NCBI GenBank assembly: GCA_007258455.2
Contig: VDFB02270651.1
Span: 486,945,151 to 487,009,150, forward strand
Reading direction: 5' to 3'
DNA length: 64,000 nucleotides
DNA from: Sequoia sempervirens
Lineage: Eukaryota > Streptophyta > Pinopsida > Cupressales > Cupressaceae
Within the stretch, counting starts at the first letter, position 1, and the number at the start of each line of letters is the position of its first letter. A program made the position numbers and the translations under genes. Positions 23,940 through 34,039 of this stretch are shown here, in pieces. The notes below the pieces were generated by a model, which saw only the letters and a program-made list of their open reading frames with translations, did no database searches and had not been told where the DNA came from.

Positions 23940-24070
23940 CTGTGACTAATTATTTAGTTGTGTTTTTTACCCCACGATCAAATTAGTCATTTATAGTCAT
24001 GTTACAAAAAATGAGTAGAATTTAGTCATCTTTAGTTGTTGTGACTAAAATTTTTAGTCATGAAGTCATT
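23940..24070. repeat. Right subterminal TTTAGTCAT repeats
   Basis: At least seven GACTAA/AGTCAT-type motifs within 130 bp near the right end of the CACTA-like element, in both orientations, mirroring the left end. Confidence 0.65.
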
Positions 24071-24092
24071 TACTTGTCAAATTCTACTAGTG

Positions 24093-24112
24093 GATAGATC
24101 CATGCCCCCTCA
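24093..24112 (-). repeat. First 20 bases of the split minus-strand LTR
   Basis: The minus strand reads TGAGGGGGCATGGATCTATC. Joined to 16,801 it aligns with the start of both element A LTRs (their forms are 'tgaggaggcaccctac' and 'caagggggcatcctac'). This supports a CACTA insertion about 20 bases inside the LTR. Confidence 0.6.
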
Positions 24113-24855
24113 AACTTTTTTGGCAAATTTAGAAAAATTTGGAAAAGGTAAAAAAAAATTACAAGAAAATTTGATGTAGTGACAACAAAACATTTCAATT
24201 TTAGGCCTCCACGAAGCACAAATTAGGGAACTTGGGTTTAATAGTTAGCACAACCAGTGAAAAAGGGGTGGTAAATCCCATTTTAGAAAGGTATAAATGC
24301 GATTGGGTTGTCAAAAATAGTCATTTGTGCATTTTAATGTTGAGTGAATAGTGTGTGAGAGAGAAAACCTACTATAGAACTCTTGTCAAAATATCTACAG
24401 TTCCACACACTATGCATTGTGGGTACCTAGTCAGAACCTATAGACGACCAGAGGGCTTGGGGGACATGGTAAGTGCACTATCCTTTCATTGTGATTTTTT
24501 TAAATTTTGGTAGATTTAGGGCTCCAAAAGGGAGAAAATAGATGCAGTGAACCCTGTTCGCTACATTTTTTATTGTTTGTGCTACAAGTGACAATGTTTT
24601 GCCACATTTGCTTGGTGTGACACAAGTTTGTAGGATTAAGCTGCATGTGGTTTTTCATGACACAATTAAAATTTATGACGCAAGTATAGATTTTAGCGAC
24701 ATGTGTGGTTTTGAGCCACATTTGTGATTTTGATATGTAATCGTGGGCTTGAATGGTGTATTTGAAGAATTGCACCACATTTGCATATAAAGCAATGCAT
24801 TTGACTAGTGAAACGTTCACATATGCTAGACAATGCTACACATTTTCTTGGTTAA
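24113..24855. other. Decayed sequence between the split LTR and element C
   Basis: No gene. It holds a TATA-like site (24,282-24,288, 'aaaggtataaatgcg') and a run of short imperfect repeats of the type 'gccacatttg'/'gcgacatgtgtgg' at 24,560-24,790. Before element C inserted, this DNA was continuous with 30,955 onward. Confidence 0.45.
24851..24855. repeat. Target-site duplication of element C, left copy
   Basis: GTTAA directly precedes the LTR start TGATGAGGGC. The same five bases follow the right LTR at 30,950-30,954. Confidence 0.9.
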
Positions 24856-25563
24856 TGATGAGGGCGCAACCCGAGACTTAGAAAATAACCCACAAACAAG
24901 AGAATAATTTTATTATTCAAAAAATGGAACTTCTTACATGCAGAGGATCTCAAATCCACAAGTTCTACAACACATGCAAGTTACAAAAAGCTATAGAATA
25001 ACCCTTTCACAATATGTGAGCTTGTCCCCAAAAAGCTACCCAAAAATTAGAAACTTGCCCATAAATAGAACTCCTCTTTAGTTTGGAGCCAAAAAAACAT
25101 TCAAATTTGAGTTTAGGCAGTTTGGCTTCGAAAATTACAACTTGAAGTTCAAATTTCAAAAGAATATTTGCAATTTTATCTTCTAGAAAGTGCGCCAACT
25201 TCCTAGGGCCATAACTTTTGATCCGGGACTCCGATTCGCGAACCATTTGAACCGTTGGAAAGGTCTCGAAGTCAATAACCCACTTGAAATTTTCTACTAT
25301 GATTTTGGCAAGTTTCGGGGCCATTATGGGAACTCTAGGTGCTTCAAATCTAACTTAGAAGATTTTCAGGTGCAAATCTGGGAAACTAAAATTGCAATAT
25401 CTTTCAATCCAGGAATAGAAAATAAAAACCATAAATTAGGAATTTTATTATGACGAAAAGGGTATCCAAAAAAGTAAAAACATCTAAAAATTGAGAAACT
25501 TGAAATTTAACTATTTTTGGGTGATGCAAGATTGCCCTTACACCACTAGATGCTCCTGCATCA
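24856..25563 (-). repeat. 3' LTR of element C
   Basis: Left LTR, running TGATGAGGGC...GCATCA on the plus strand. It matches 30,243-30,949 base for base apart from scattered differences, mostly transitions at CG sites near the edge ('ggcgcaacccgag' versus 'ggcacagcctgag'). Confidence 0.95.
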
Positions 25564-25626
25564 GACACCTAGGGTAATTTGAGAAGTGACCCCGTCACCT
25601 CTCAGATGGTTGAGGAAAAATCCAAA

Positions 25627-25763
25627 CAGTCAACCTCTGCCTTAGGTAACCAGGATGAATCTTCAATAGGTCTTCCTTTCCATTTCACTATATATTCTTC
25701 ATATAGCTTGTTCCTGGTACTCCTTCCCACATGACTATCCAAGATTTCTTCAATCTCCTCCTT
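25627..25763 (-). pseudogene. Chromodomain at the C-terminus of element C integrase
   Basis: The minus strand reads EEILDSHVGRSTRNKLYEEY and then IVKWKGRPIEDSSWLPKAEV. This is the chromodomain pattern (aromatic YxVKWKG core and SSWxP) seen at the end of chromovirus polyproteins, where it is thought to direct integration to certain chromatin. It is in frame with the upstream integrase tail through one TAG stop (near 25,791). The core aromatic residues are present. Confidence 0.85.
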
Positions 25764-25790
25764 TTCTGAAGTAGGTGCTGGAATCCCACA

Positions 25791-26270
25791 CTATTCCATC
25801 ATTGGAACTTCCTCTACACCACCTTCATGATACTCTGTCAAATCTGAAATGTTGAACATAGGGGAAATGTTGAATCCATCCGGCAACTCTACCTCATATG
25901 CATTCCCTAAATCATGCCTCTTCAAAATTTTATAGGGACCGAACTTCTTCATCTTCAATTTTTTATATGTTCCCACTGGAAACCTTTCTTTCCTCAAGTG
26001 GACCATCACTTCATCACCAATCTAAACTCCTTATACCTCTTCTTCTGATCTGCCTTAGCCTTATACTGCATATTCATCTTGTTAATATGTTCTCTTACCT
26101 TCTCATGTATATCCTTGATGTGTTCTGCAAAATATTTGGTTGTAGCACTTATTTTCTTCTCTTCGTCCATCTTCCTCAATTCTGGAGCTGTTCTGGGGCT
26201 ACCTCCATATACAATTTGGAATGGTGATCTACCAGTGCTTCTGTTGATAGAATTGTTGTAAGAAAATTCT
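25791..26270 (-). pseudogene. Integrase C-terminal region of element C
   Basis: The segment 26,009-25,791 encodes [20 protein letters not shown], followed by [18 protein letters not shown]. This is the GPY/F module that follows the integrase core in Ty3/gypsy elements and helps bind DNA. The preceding part (26,270-26,010) reads through pieces of the usual AYNNSxNRSTGxSPFxxVYG stretch in broken frames. Confidence 0.85.
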
Positions 26271-26272
26271 TC

Positions 26273-26596
26273 CTAGGGTAATATCAAGTCCCATCCCTTG
26301 GGTTTATCTCCTACCAAACATCTCAGTAGGTTACCCAAACTCATGTTAACAACCTCTTTCTGCCCATCTATTTGTGGATGGTGTGCAAAACTAAACTTCA
26401 ACTCTATCTTCAGCTTCTTCCACAAGGTCCTCCAAAAGTACCCCACAAATTTGGTGTCACGATCTAAAACAATACTCTTTGGTAGACCATGTAGCCTCAC
26501 CACCTCTTTGAAGAACAAGTCAGCAATGTGGACTGCATCATGGGTCTTCTGACATGGAATGAAATGTGCCATCTTCGAAAACCTATCAACCACCAC
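26273..26596 (-). pseudogene. Integrase core of element C
   Basis: A 107-residue open segment shows [14 protein letters not shown] (first catalytic Asp), [15 protein letters not shown] (second Asp) and [13 protein letters not shown] (catalytic Glu; the family form is HPQTDGQTEVVN). The D,D-35-E triad of the retroviral-type integrase is therefore visible. Its role would be to join cDNA ends to the chromosome. The zinc-binding H2C2 region lies upstream at the end of the 27,772-26,729 segment, separated from the core by stops. Confidence 0.9.
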
Positions 26597-26728
26597 AAAT
26601 ACTGAATCATTCCCTCATTGTGTCCTTGGCAAACAAAGAACAAAGTCCATACTTATATCCTCCCATGGCCTCTCTAGTACAGGTAAGGGCTGATATAAGC
26701 TTGTATTTTGGCTCACTCATTTAGCTGT

Positions 26729-27772
26729 CTAACATACCTTGTAGCTTTGTACAAACTTCTTCACATCCTTTGACAACTGAGGCCAATAATAATGCTCACT
26801 AATAATGGCAATGGTCTTATCCCGACCAAAATGTCCTACCATTCCTCCACTATGCTTCTCCTTTATCAGGTTCTCCCTCATGGAACTCCTCAGGATACAC
26901 AATTGACTTCCCTCAAATAACATGCCATCCTGGATTATGAAATCTAGCCACCTTGTCCTATCCACTGTAATAGGTTCGTTGCAATCTTTCCAAGCCTCTG
27001 CAAAATCAGGATCTTCTGTATATAGTGTCTTGAGTTCATTGAACCCAACCACTTCAATCTGCATCTTTGTCATCAATGTGTGCCTCCTACTTAAGGCATC
27101 TACAACCCTATTTGACTTCCCACTCCTATGTTTCAAAACAAAGGTATAACTCTGCAAAAACTCTACCCATTTTATATGCCTCTGATTTAATTTTCCCTGA
27201 CTATTTAGGTACCGCAAGGCCTGATGATCAGTATATAGAACAAATTCCTTTGAAAACAAATAATGTCTCCATTTCTTTAATGATTGAACTATTGCATAAA
27301 ATTCTTGATCATATACAGAATAATTTATCTTGGCATCATTTAAATTTTCATTGAAATAGGAAATGGGCTTACCTTCTTGGCTCAACACTGCTCCAATGGC
27401 ACAGCCACTAGCATCATAATCCACCTGAAACACCTTGTTGAAATCTGGGAGGGCTAGAACAGGTTGCTGTATCACCTTCTGCTTCAATAGTTCAAAACTT
27501 TTTTCCACTCCAATGCTCCACTTAAATTCTTCTCTATCCCCTCTCATTGTTTCAGTTAGGGGTCCACAAATACTATTGAAGTTTCTAATGAACTTTCTAT
27601 AAAAACTAGCCAAACCATGGAAAGATCTCACCTCAACAGCAGTTCTTGGGGTAGGCCATTCCAGAATAGCCTTCACCTTCTCTAGGTCCATCTTGAGACC
27701 TTCTGCTAAGAAATAAACCCCACAGTACACTAACTCCCTCTTCACAAAAATGCACTTCTTCAAATTAATCAA
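26729..27772 (-). pseudogene. RT thumb, RNase H and integrase zinc finger of element C
   Basis: The longest open piece of the element, 347 residues. Residues about 1-95 are the RT connection (CGVYFLAEGLKMD, FHGLASFYRKFIRNFN). Residues about 115-235 are RNase H, with VDYDASGCAIGAVLSQ (first Asp), YDQEFYAIVQSLKKWRHYL (Glu), LYTDHQALRYL (Asp) and HRSGKSNRVVDALSRR (last Asp). The C-terminal 40 residues, HSGGMVGHFGRDKT...YYWPQ...SYKVC, are the integrase H2C2 finger. The frame ends at a TAG directly after the first Cys of the finger, where related proteins have Gln. In the intact element this region degrades the RNA strand of the hybrid and begins integrase. Confidence 0.93.
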
Positions 27773-27854
27773 CAGTTTCTCTTCTCTTAACTTCTCAAAG
27801 ACTCTCTAAATATGCATCAGATGCTCATCCAACGTCTTACTGAAAAATCAAAAT

Positions 27855-28498
27855 ATCATCTAAATACAAATAACAAAATTTCCCAGCAATTCTTTTATTA
27901 CCTCATTCATGAGTCGCATGAATGTGCTCGATGCATTGGTTAGCCCAAAAGGCATGACTAACCAACTCGTACAGGCCCTCTTTGGTCTTGAAGGTAGTCT
28001 TCCATTCATCTCCCTCTCGAATCCAGATCTAGTGATATCCACTCTTCAGATCAATCTTAGTGAAGTACTGAGCTCCACTCAAACAGTCCATTAGGTCATC
28101 CATCCTTGGCAGGGGAAATCTGTACTTGATTGTTATCTTGTTTATGGCTTGGGTATCTGTACACATTCTCCACTCCCCATCCTTCTTTGGTGCTAGTACT
28201 GCAGGTACTGCACATGGAATCAAACTCTCCCATATCAAACCCTTTCTCAACAACTCTTGAACTTGTCTGTTCAACTCCTCATTTTCTCTGGAGTCATTCT
28301 ATGAGCTACCTTATTTGGCAAATTGGCTCCAAAAATCAAGTCAATCTGATGACTGATCTTCCTTATTGGTGGTAAACCCTCAAGTACATTATCAAAAACA
28401 ATATCCTGAAACTCATCCAACATCCCAGAAACTTCTTCTGGAACCTTCTCACTATCCTCCTTACTCACTCTAGGAATCAATGCATAACACACGCTCAT
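27855..28498 (-). pseudogene. Reverse transcriptase fingers/palm of element C
   Basis: Three overlapping frames hold the RT core: 28,498-28,271 (LDEFQDIVFDNVLEGLPPIR, the usual entry to RT), 28,274-28,029 ([51 protein letters not shown]) and 28,042-27,860 (WLVMPFGLTNASSTFMRLMN). The catalytic Y-L-D-D lies at 27,866-27,855 but in a different frame from the preceding segment. A one-base shift falls exactly at the active-site motif, and the upstream frame hits TAG there. In a live element the enzyme copies element RNA into DNA in the virus-like particle. Confidence 0.93.
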
Positions 28499-28639
28499 GC
28501 TTCATACCTTCTAATTTTTTTTTTCCATCTACATAACAAATTCTAGCACTAATGCATACCTTTTCTTCAGTCTCCTTAATGGGTTTCAACTTGTGACGAA
28601 CCCTATCCTTTGTCAAGGAATAAGTGTTTGCATGGACAT

Positions 28640-28950
28640 CATGTATAGCTCACCTATCAAACTGCCACGGCCTCCCCAACATGTGACATGCATCCATGGG
28701 GATGATATCACAGAGTACCTCATCATCGTAGCTCTTGATTTTGAACTTTACTAGGCACTGCTCATTGACCAAAACTTTGTGGTCTTTCTGCAACTAGGCA
28801 ATCCGATACAGATGCAGGTACCTTTCCCTCTTTAGCTTCAACTTTGCGACCATCTCGTCTGACACCAGATTATCGATGCTTCCACTATCAATAATGACAT
28901 CACAACATTTTGCTTCACACTTGCACTTTGTGTGAAACAGATTCTTCCTC
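28640..28950 (-). pseudogene. Aspartic protease of element C
   Basis: The minus strand reads CDVIIDSGSIDNLVSDEMV, with the catalytic D-S-G at 28,889-28,881. Further on, DACHMLGRPWQFDR contains the LGRPWQ that marks the end of this domain in many plant Ty3/gypsy elements. It would cleave the Gag-Pol polyprotein. Short stops interrupt it. Confidence 0.85.
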
Positions 28951-28993
28951 TATTTCGGTTCCTTTTCCTCTATCACCAGGGCTCTCCTAATCA

Positions 28994-30145
28994 CTAGGGC
29001 TTCTCCCCTTTCAGCATCATCTGAATGTTCAGATTGGGCCTCCTCATATGTATGTGTAACCCTTCCACGACCTCCTGGCATTTTGTCTTCCCTTCCTTGG
29101 TGTTGTGGACATTCATAGGCTCGATGCCCTTCTTCACCACACTAGAAACACGTTCCTCTGAAACTACCTCTTCCAGATCCTTGTCCATATCTCCCTCATC
29201 CTCTACCTCTTTGATCACCACTGTTTTGATCATGAGGGCGGTAGAAGTTGTCATTCCTTTGGCTTCAGCTGGTACCCACATCTTCACTTTTCTTTTCATC
29301 ATCATTTTGGATTCCTAAAGGTCTTCCATTGCCCCTTCCACTTTGACCTCCTCATCCTTTTTGCTTGCTATCAGATCTTTTGTTCAACTTCTCTTCCACC
29401 TTCAGAGCAAACTGATACACCTCCTCAATGGTGGTCATTCTGACTAGGCTTAACTCCTCTTGAATGCTTGGTCATAACCCATTAAGATATCGGGCTACCT
29501 TCTCCTTATTGGCCTCTATGTGACCTGTTCTGATGATTATCTTGTAAAAATCTTCAGTATATTCTTTCACAGATCTGCTTTCTTGCTTCAACTCTTGCAA
29601 TTTCTTCAACAAATCTAACTCGTAGTCCATTGGTATGAACTACTTCTTTAGTTTCTCCACCATGTGATCCCATCTGGTGATCTTTCCTTTTCCTCTTCGA
29701 TTTCTTTCCAACTGAACCTCTTTCCACCAAATACTGGCATGGCCCTTCAGCTTCATTTTTGCAAACTTACCCGATTTGGGTCCTCCATTTCCTCATACTC
29801 AAAATATTCTTCTACTTGTTGATCCATTTGATTAATTCTTTTGGGTTCAGACTTCCAAAATAACTAGGGACTTCTACTCTGGGTCTTTTCCTGATCTTCG
29901 AAATGGCCCTTATTAGCCATATTTGTTCTTGATCAATTGCTTCTTCTTCCTCTTCTACATCTAAACCTTCTTCCTCTCCTTCATCCTCACTTTCCTCCCT
30001 CGGGTTCAACCCTCTTCTCAACTGCTCTTGTAACACATCAATCTGTCTCTGGAGGGGCTGCCAGTGCATCTCTTCCACCAACATTTCTGCCACCTCGACC
30101 ACCTCTGGCACCACCACGCCTACTAGGAATCACTCTTGGAGGCAT
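28994..30145 (-). pseudogene. Gag of element C with zinc knuckle
   Basis: The probable start is the ATG at 30,145 (MPPRVIPSRRGGARGGRGGR), 84 bases after the primer site. After a frameshift the frame at 30,117-29,812 carries an acidic linker and then RPRVEVPSYFGSLNPKELI, the standard entry to the capsid of plant gypsy Gag. Capsid text continues in broken frames to about 29,400. A CCHC zinc knuckle lies at 29,150-29,109 (C-F-stop-C-G-E-E-G-H-R-A-Y-E-C), with a TAG in place of the residue between the first two Cys. In an intact element it would package RNA. Confidence 0.88.
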
Positions 30146-30228
30146 CTTTCTTGACCTCGACCCACAACCACAGTCCTAGTGTGAACTGTCTCATGATCGG
30201 CGATTTGTCCACACACTCATGAAAACCC

Positions 30229-30240
30229 CCTCTAATACCA
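30229..30240 (-). other. Primer-binding site of element C
   Basis: The minus strand reads TGGTATTAGAGG two bases after the 5' LTR. It matches the plant initiator-Met tRNA primer site TGGTATCAGAGC at ten of twelve positions. Confidence 0.85.
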
Positions 30241-30242
30241 CT

Positions 30243-30949
30243 TGATGAGGGCACAGCCTGAGACTTAGAAAATGACCCACAAACAAGAGAATAATTTTAT
30301 TATTCAGAAAATGGAACTTTTTACATGCAGAGGATCTCAAATCCCCAAGTTCTACAACACATGCAAGTTACAGAAAGCTATAGAATAACCCTTTCACAAT
30401 ATGCGAGCTTGTCCCGAAAAAGCTACCCAAAAATTAGAAACCCGTCCATAAATAGAACTCCTCTTTAGTTTGGAGCCAAAACAACATTCAAATTGAGTTT
30501 ATGCGGTTTGGCGCCTAAAATTACAACTTGAAGTTCAAATTTCAAAAGAACATTTGTAATTGTATCTTCTAGAAAGTGCGCCAACTTCCTGGGGCCATAA
30601 CTTTTGATCCGAGACTCTGATTCGCAAACCGTTTGAACCGTTGGAAAGGTCTCAAAGTCAATAACACGCTTGAAATATTCCATGCCAATTTTAGCAAGTT
30701 TCAGGGCCATTCCAGGAACTCTAAGTGCCTCAAATCTATCTCAAAAGATTTATAGGTGTAAATCTGGGAAACCAAAACTACAATATCTTTCAGTCCAAGA
30801 ATAGAAAATAAAAACCATAAATTGGGAATTTCATTATGATGAAAAGGGTATCCGAAAAAATAAAAACATCTAAAAATTGAGAAACTTGAAATTTAACTAT
30901 TTTTGGGTGATGCAAGATTGCCTTTACACCACTAGATGCTCCTGCATCA
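30243..30949 (-). repeat. 5' LTR of element C
   Basis: Right LTR, 707 bp. On the minus strand it begins TGATGCAGGAGCATC and ends GCCCTCATCA. A similar minus-strand open frame (30,710-30,465 here; 25,324-25,007 in the other LTR) exists only because the LTRs are copies; I do not call it a gene. Confidence 0.95.
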
Positions 30950-30954
30950 GTTAA
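30950..30954. repeat. Target-site duplication of element C, right copy
   Basis: GTTAA, identical to 24,851-24,855. Confidence 0.9.
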
Positions 30955-31079
30955 TATTTTTTCGTAATTTAGATAAAATATTCTATGCAACCAAGGTCAA
31001 ATAGGTTGACTTAGGATTTATGATTGACATAATTTGTTCATTTGTGATCATAGATTCTAGTTGACCCCATTTACACATG

Positions 31080-32900
31080 AGAGAGTAGATTGTCAAGCTT
31101 CAAATTGTGTCAACAACTAGATGATGACCAAAGGGATTGACTGTTGTCCCTAGGACTATAATATGTCTTTCATGCCCATGGTTTAGGCTAATAGAGGCCT
31201 ACTAACTAAATTATTTGAGTGATGGATTTTGAAGGCCTACTCTTTCCACTTGCCAATGTGAGAGGCTATAGTGACTCTAGAGGATGTGTGGTGCATTCTT
31301 AGACTTCCCATTTATGGAGAGTGTGTGTCATATGACTCAAATCAAGGATATAGTGCTATTGTGGCTACTATTGACCATGCATATGTTGTGGAGCTAGGTG
31401 TGGAGTATGAGATGTAATGGGATGTACTCATGGAGAGATACAAGTTCTTCATCATTGTCCTATGCAGTGTGATTGGTGGAGTTGTGTGCCTTGATCGGCA
31501 GGGACATGGGTTTTTGGTCAAGTGTGGTGAGATGCTTGTTATATGTTGACCCAAGGAGTGGTTTATGCTTGGGGACCATGCATGTTAGTGATATTTTATT
31601 TTCAAATCCATGACGTGGCATATTAGAGTGCATAGAGTATTAGCTATTATATGACTCGTTTGATGGTGTAGGCCTTGGAGCACATTGCAGTGTTCCATCT
31701 ACAAGTCTAGAGACAACTTGGAGATAGTTTACCATATTTTATCATTTATGGAGGTATAGTTACATAGAGCCATGTTGGTGATGTCCATTACTAGAGACAT
31801 GCCATTAAAATTTTGTATACATTCACTTGGATTCTATACAGGGATGGGACCCCATTTGTTGATGACAATGACCACTTTCCATACTACTACCAAACTTGTT
31901 ATCTAATTTGATGGATAGTCCAATCATAGCACATAATAGAGAGATACCTTCTACAGAGGGTTTTCTGATAGTTTGGTGAGTAGTAGGGACTACCAATTGG
32001 AACTACATAGTTTTCTCAATCCATCTAAGAGATCCATCCATCAGGTCTAATGATTCTAGTTGCAATAGCAAAGTGGGATAGTGATGCTCTCCAACCTATA
32101 TAGTGGGGAGAAGGGCCAAAGGTCATAGATGGAGGGACTATAGCCGATTATGATTCCTAGTGGGTGCAACATAGTCTTGTTCAACTAACAGATCCAGATC
32201 ACCTGACACCAGTTGAGAGGCATGGGAGGGGGCCGAGGAGAGTGTGTGAGGCCGAGGACTAGGTCGGGGGGTTGATAGAGACTAGGGAGGTGGAGGAAAG
32301 CATGTAGGGGATGATGGAGGAGATGGAGGAGGCAAGGGGGGAAGAGGGGACTGAGGAGGTCAGGGTAGGGGAGAAAGATGAACGTGCACCTTTTCCACCT
32401 CATCCATCGAGGGGAGACAAGGCGAGATAGGTAGTTGAGGCCCCTCGATAATAAGGAGAGGTCATAGTAGAGGTAGCAGTCGGGTAGGAAAATGCACCTC
32501 ATCACTAGGAGGAGAGACAAGTAAAGGAACAACTGGAGATTGGAATTGGTATAGATGTGGAGGTTAGGGAGGTTAGGCAAGATGAGGAGATGAGGGATTA
32601 GGAGGAGGAGGCACTAGAGGAGATACCCATCATTGATGTGATGGAGGTGGAGAGGGAGCAATAGCCAATGGATGGGTAGATTGTAGAGCTATAGGCATGG
32701 CTATAGGTAGCATAGGTAGAGGCACAACAACTACAGGTAGATAGAGACATAGTTGTTATCAAGGCCCAAAATGCAAAGAAGACCTCCATTGATTTCATGA
32801 ATAGATGTGGTGGCTCGATGAGTTATGAAGGGAAATTAGGGTAAAGTAGTATTATAGGAACCTTTATGAGAGAGCTTGGTGCTTCCCAAGTGTAGAGATT
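31080..32900 (+). pseudogene. Plant mobile domain (PMD, MAIN-like) pseudogene
   Basis: From about 31,180 the plus strand reads NRGLLTKLFE-stop-WILKAYSFHLPM-stop-EAIVTLEDVWCILRLPIYGE. This matches the hallmark of the plant mobile domain (the family form, from memory, is roughly 'LxxRWRPETHTFHLPxGEMTVTLEDVxxLLGLPIDG'). Later frames give LCALIGRDMGF, VVYAWGPCMLVIFYFQIHDV, LEHIAVFHLQV and FTWILYRDGTPFVDDNDHFP, in the order of the domain's C-terminal half. The tail (32,200-32,900) is Glu/Gly-rich low complexity. PMD proteins occur as host regulators (MAIN/MAIL) and inside transposons. Many stops and shifts make this one dead; without its termini I cannot say whether it was a host gene or a transposon passenger. 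The N-terminal part may have been disturbed by element C. Confidence 0.72.
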
Positions 32901-33068
32901 CCAACTTTTCATAGGTGGAGAGCATATCACAAACCAAGTCTCACTTTCAAAACAAAGCCAGAGTAATTTTGTGGGGTCTGATAGCCACGACTGTCACTAT
33001 ACTAGTGACCACCAAGACATGAGGCATTAGGGTCATAGTAGTAGAATGATAGGTATCCACTCACAGGT

Positions 33069-34036
33069 GGGTGATCCCACAATAATGGGTTACAGTTTTT
33101 GGCAAAACTTGACATTAAAATTAAGATTTTTCACCAGACATTCACTTTCTTACACCTATAGCAGCTAAACCATTAAGGTTTTGAAAATGAATCAATCTAG
33201 TTATTTTTTAGATATTTTGTGTAGATTCTAATTATATTTAAAAAAAAAAAAAAAAAAATGAATCATTTTATGTAATTTTTAATAACTTATTTTTTCTACT
33301 AATTAGCATTTTTAAAAAGTGATGTTTACTTCGGCCCATGTAACTTTTTTATAGATAGGATACAATTCTAATTTTTAAAATACAATTTTTTCACACCAAT
33401 ATCTAGGGAATGGATATTTTTTCATAATTATTTGTTACATTTTTTTTAATTAATTTTCCAAGTTAGCATAAGTATAATTTGGACAGAGGTGGGCCCACAT
33501 AATTTTTTTTGTATTCATTTGAATTAACTTATTCTTTTTGTTGGAATAAGGACATCAATACCTAATGCATATTTTTTATAATTTTTCTCTATTTTTCTAT
33601 TTTTTTCATATGTGTGAAATAAAGAACTTTACGTTTATTGAAAATCCTACATTCACAAGAAATAAAAAATAAATATAATAATAAAATTAAACATATTTAA
33701 AATTATACTTTTTGGGAAGCTTATAATAAGGGCTGTAGGCTTACAAAACATACATTTTAAATGAATTCATTTGATCACCCAAAAGGTAAATCAAAAGTGG
33801 TTTTTTATTAGCATTTTGATAGGTGTAGAGGAGACTCGATTATAAGTATGGCTTAAATCTAACAAGGTTCTATCCAAGGGGGTTTGATCTAAGGGGATTT
33901 GATCAATCCCTCTTTATTTAAAATAATTTAAATGGAAACTTTAAAGTCATAAATCATTGTATTTTCTAAAAATATGTGATTTCAAGCAAAAATCAGGATG
34001 TCCCAAAAAGTGTAACCCATTATTGTGGCAGTACCC
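33069..34036. mobile_element. Terminal-inverted-repeat element 1 (GGGT...ACCC, 4-5-bp TSD)
   Basis: The left end is GGGTGATCCCACAATAATGG and the reverse complement of the right end is GGGTACTGCCACAATAATGG; both continue GTTACA(G/C)TTTTTGG. The TIR is about 33 bp with few mismatches. AGGT flanks both sides (33,065-33,068 and 34,037-34,040), or CAGGT if the last C is counted as target. The 968-bp interior is AT-rich and non-coding, with 'ggacagaggtgggcccaca' near 33,481. The ends do not match hAT (8 bp), Mutator (9 bp), PIF/Harbinger (3 bp) or Tc1/mariner (TA) rules. It is probably related to 48,303-49,112. Confidence 0.75.
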
Positions 34037-34039
34037 AGG

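Larger units (their letters stand above)
16802..24092. mobile_element. CACTA-like (En/Spm) DNA transposon, non-autonomous
   Basis: The left end reads CACTAGTACAAAAA and the reverse complement of the right end reads CACTAGTAGAATTT, giving an 8-base perfect CACTA terminus. Flanking trinucleotides are GAC (16,799-16,801) and GAT (24,093-24,095), consistent with the 3-bp duplication of this superfamily after one C-to-T change. Both ends carry many copies of TTTAGTCAT/ATGACTAAA in both orientations within about 250 bp (16,825-17,050 and 23,940-24,070), like the subterminal transposase-binding repeats known in CACTA elements. Removing the segment rejoins an LTR whose two halves align with the element A LTR. 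The 7.3-kb interior is AT-rich and shows no transposase (TNP2-like) domain, so the copy would depend on another element. It carries a palindrome, a tandem repeat and a SINE. Confidence 0.72.
24856..30949 (-). mobile_element. Element C: complete but inactive Ty3/gypsy chromovirus
   Basis: This 6,094-bp element has two LTRs (708 and 707 bp), TG...CA ends, a perfect 5-bp duplication GTTAA, an initiator-Met primer site beside the 5' LTR, and gag-PR-RT-RH-IN-chromodomain in that order on the minus strand. Integrase before the end of pol, and a chromodomain after it, define the Ty3/gypsy chromovirus group. The short length would fit the smaller plant lineages, but I cannot assign one. Every domain is broken by frameshifts or stops, several of them TAG where Gln is expected, so this copy cannot make functional proteins. 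The LTRs look about nine-tenths identical by eye. It sits beside a plant-mobile-domain pseudogene. Confidence 0.95.

Noticed and set aside
25007..25324. Minus-strand frame of 105 codons in the element C LTR, with a similar one at 30,465-30,710
   Set aside because: Both exist because the LTRs are duplicates; the frame has no domain and lies in non-coding LTR.
32185..32580. 131-residue minus-strand frame, Leu/Pro/His-rich
   Set aside because: Antisense of the Gly/Glu-rich tail of the plant-mobile-domain pseudogene.
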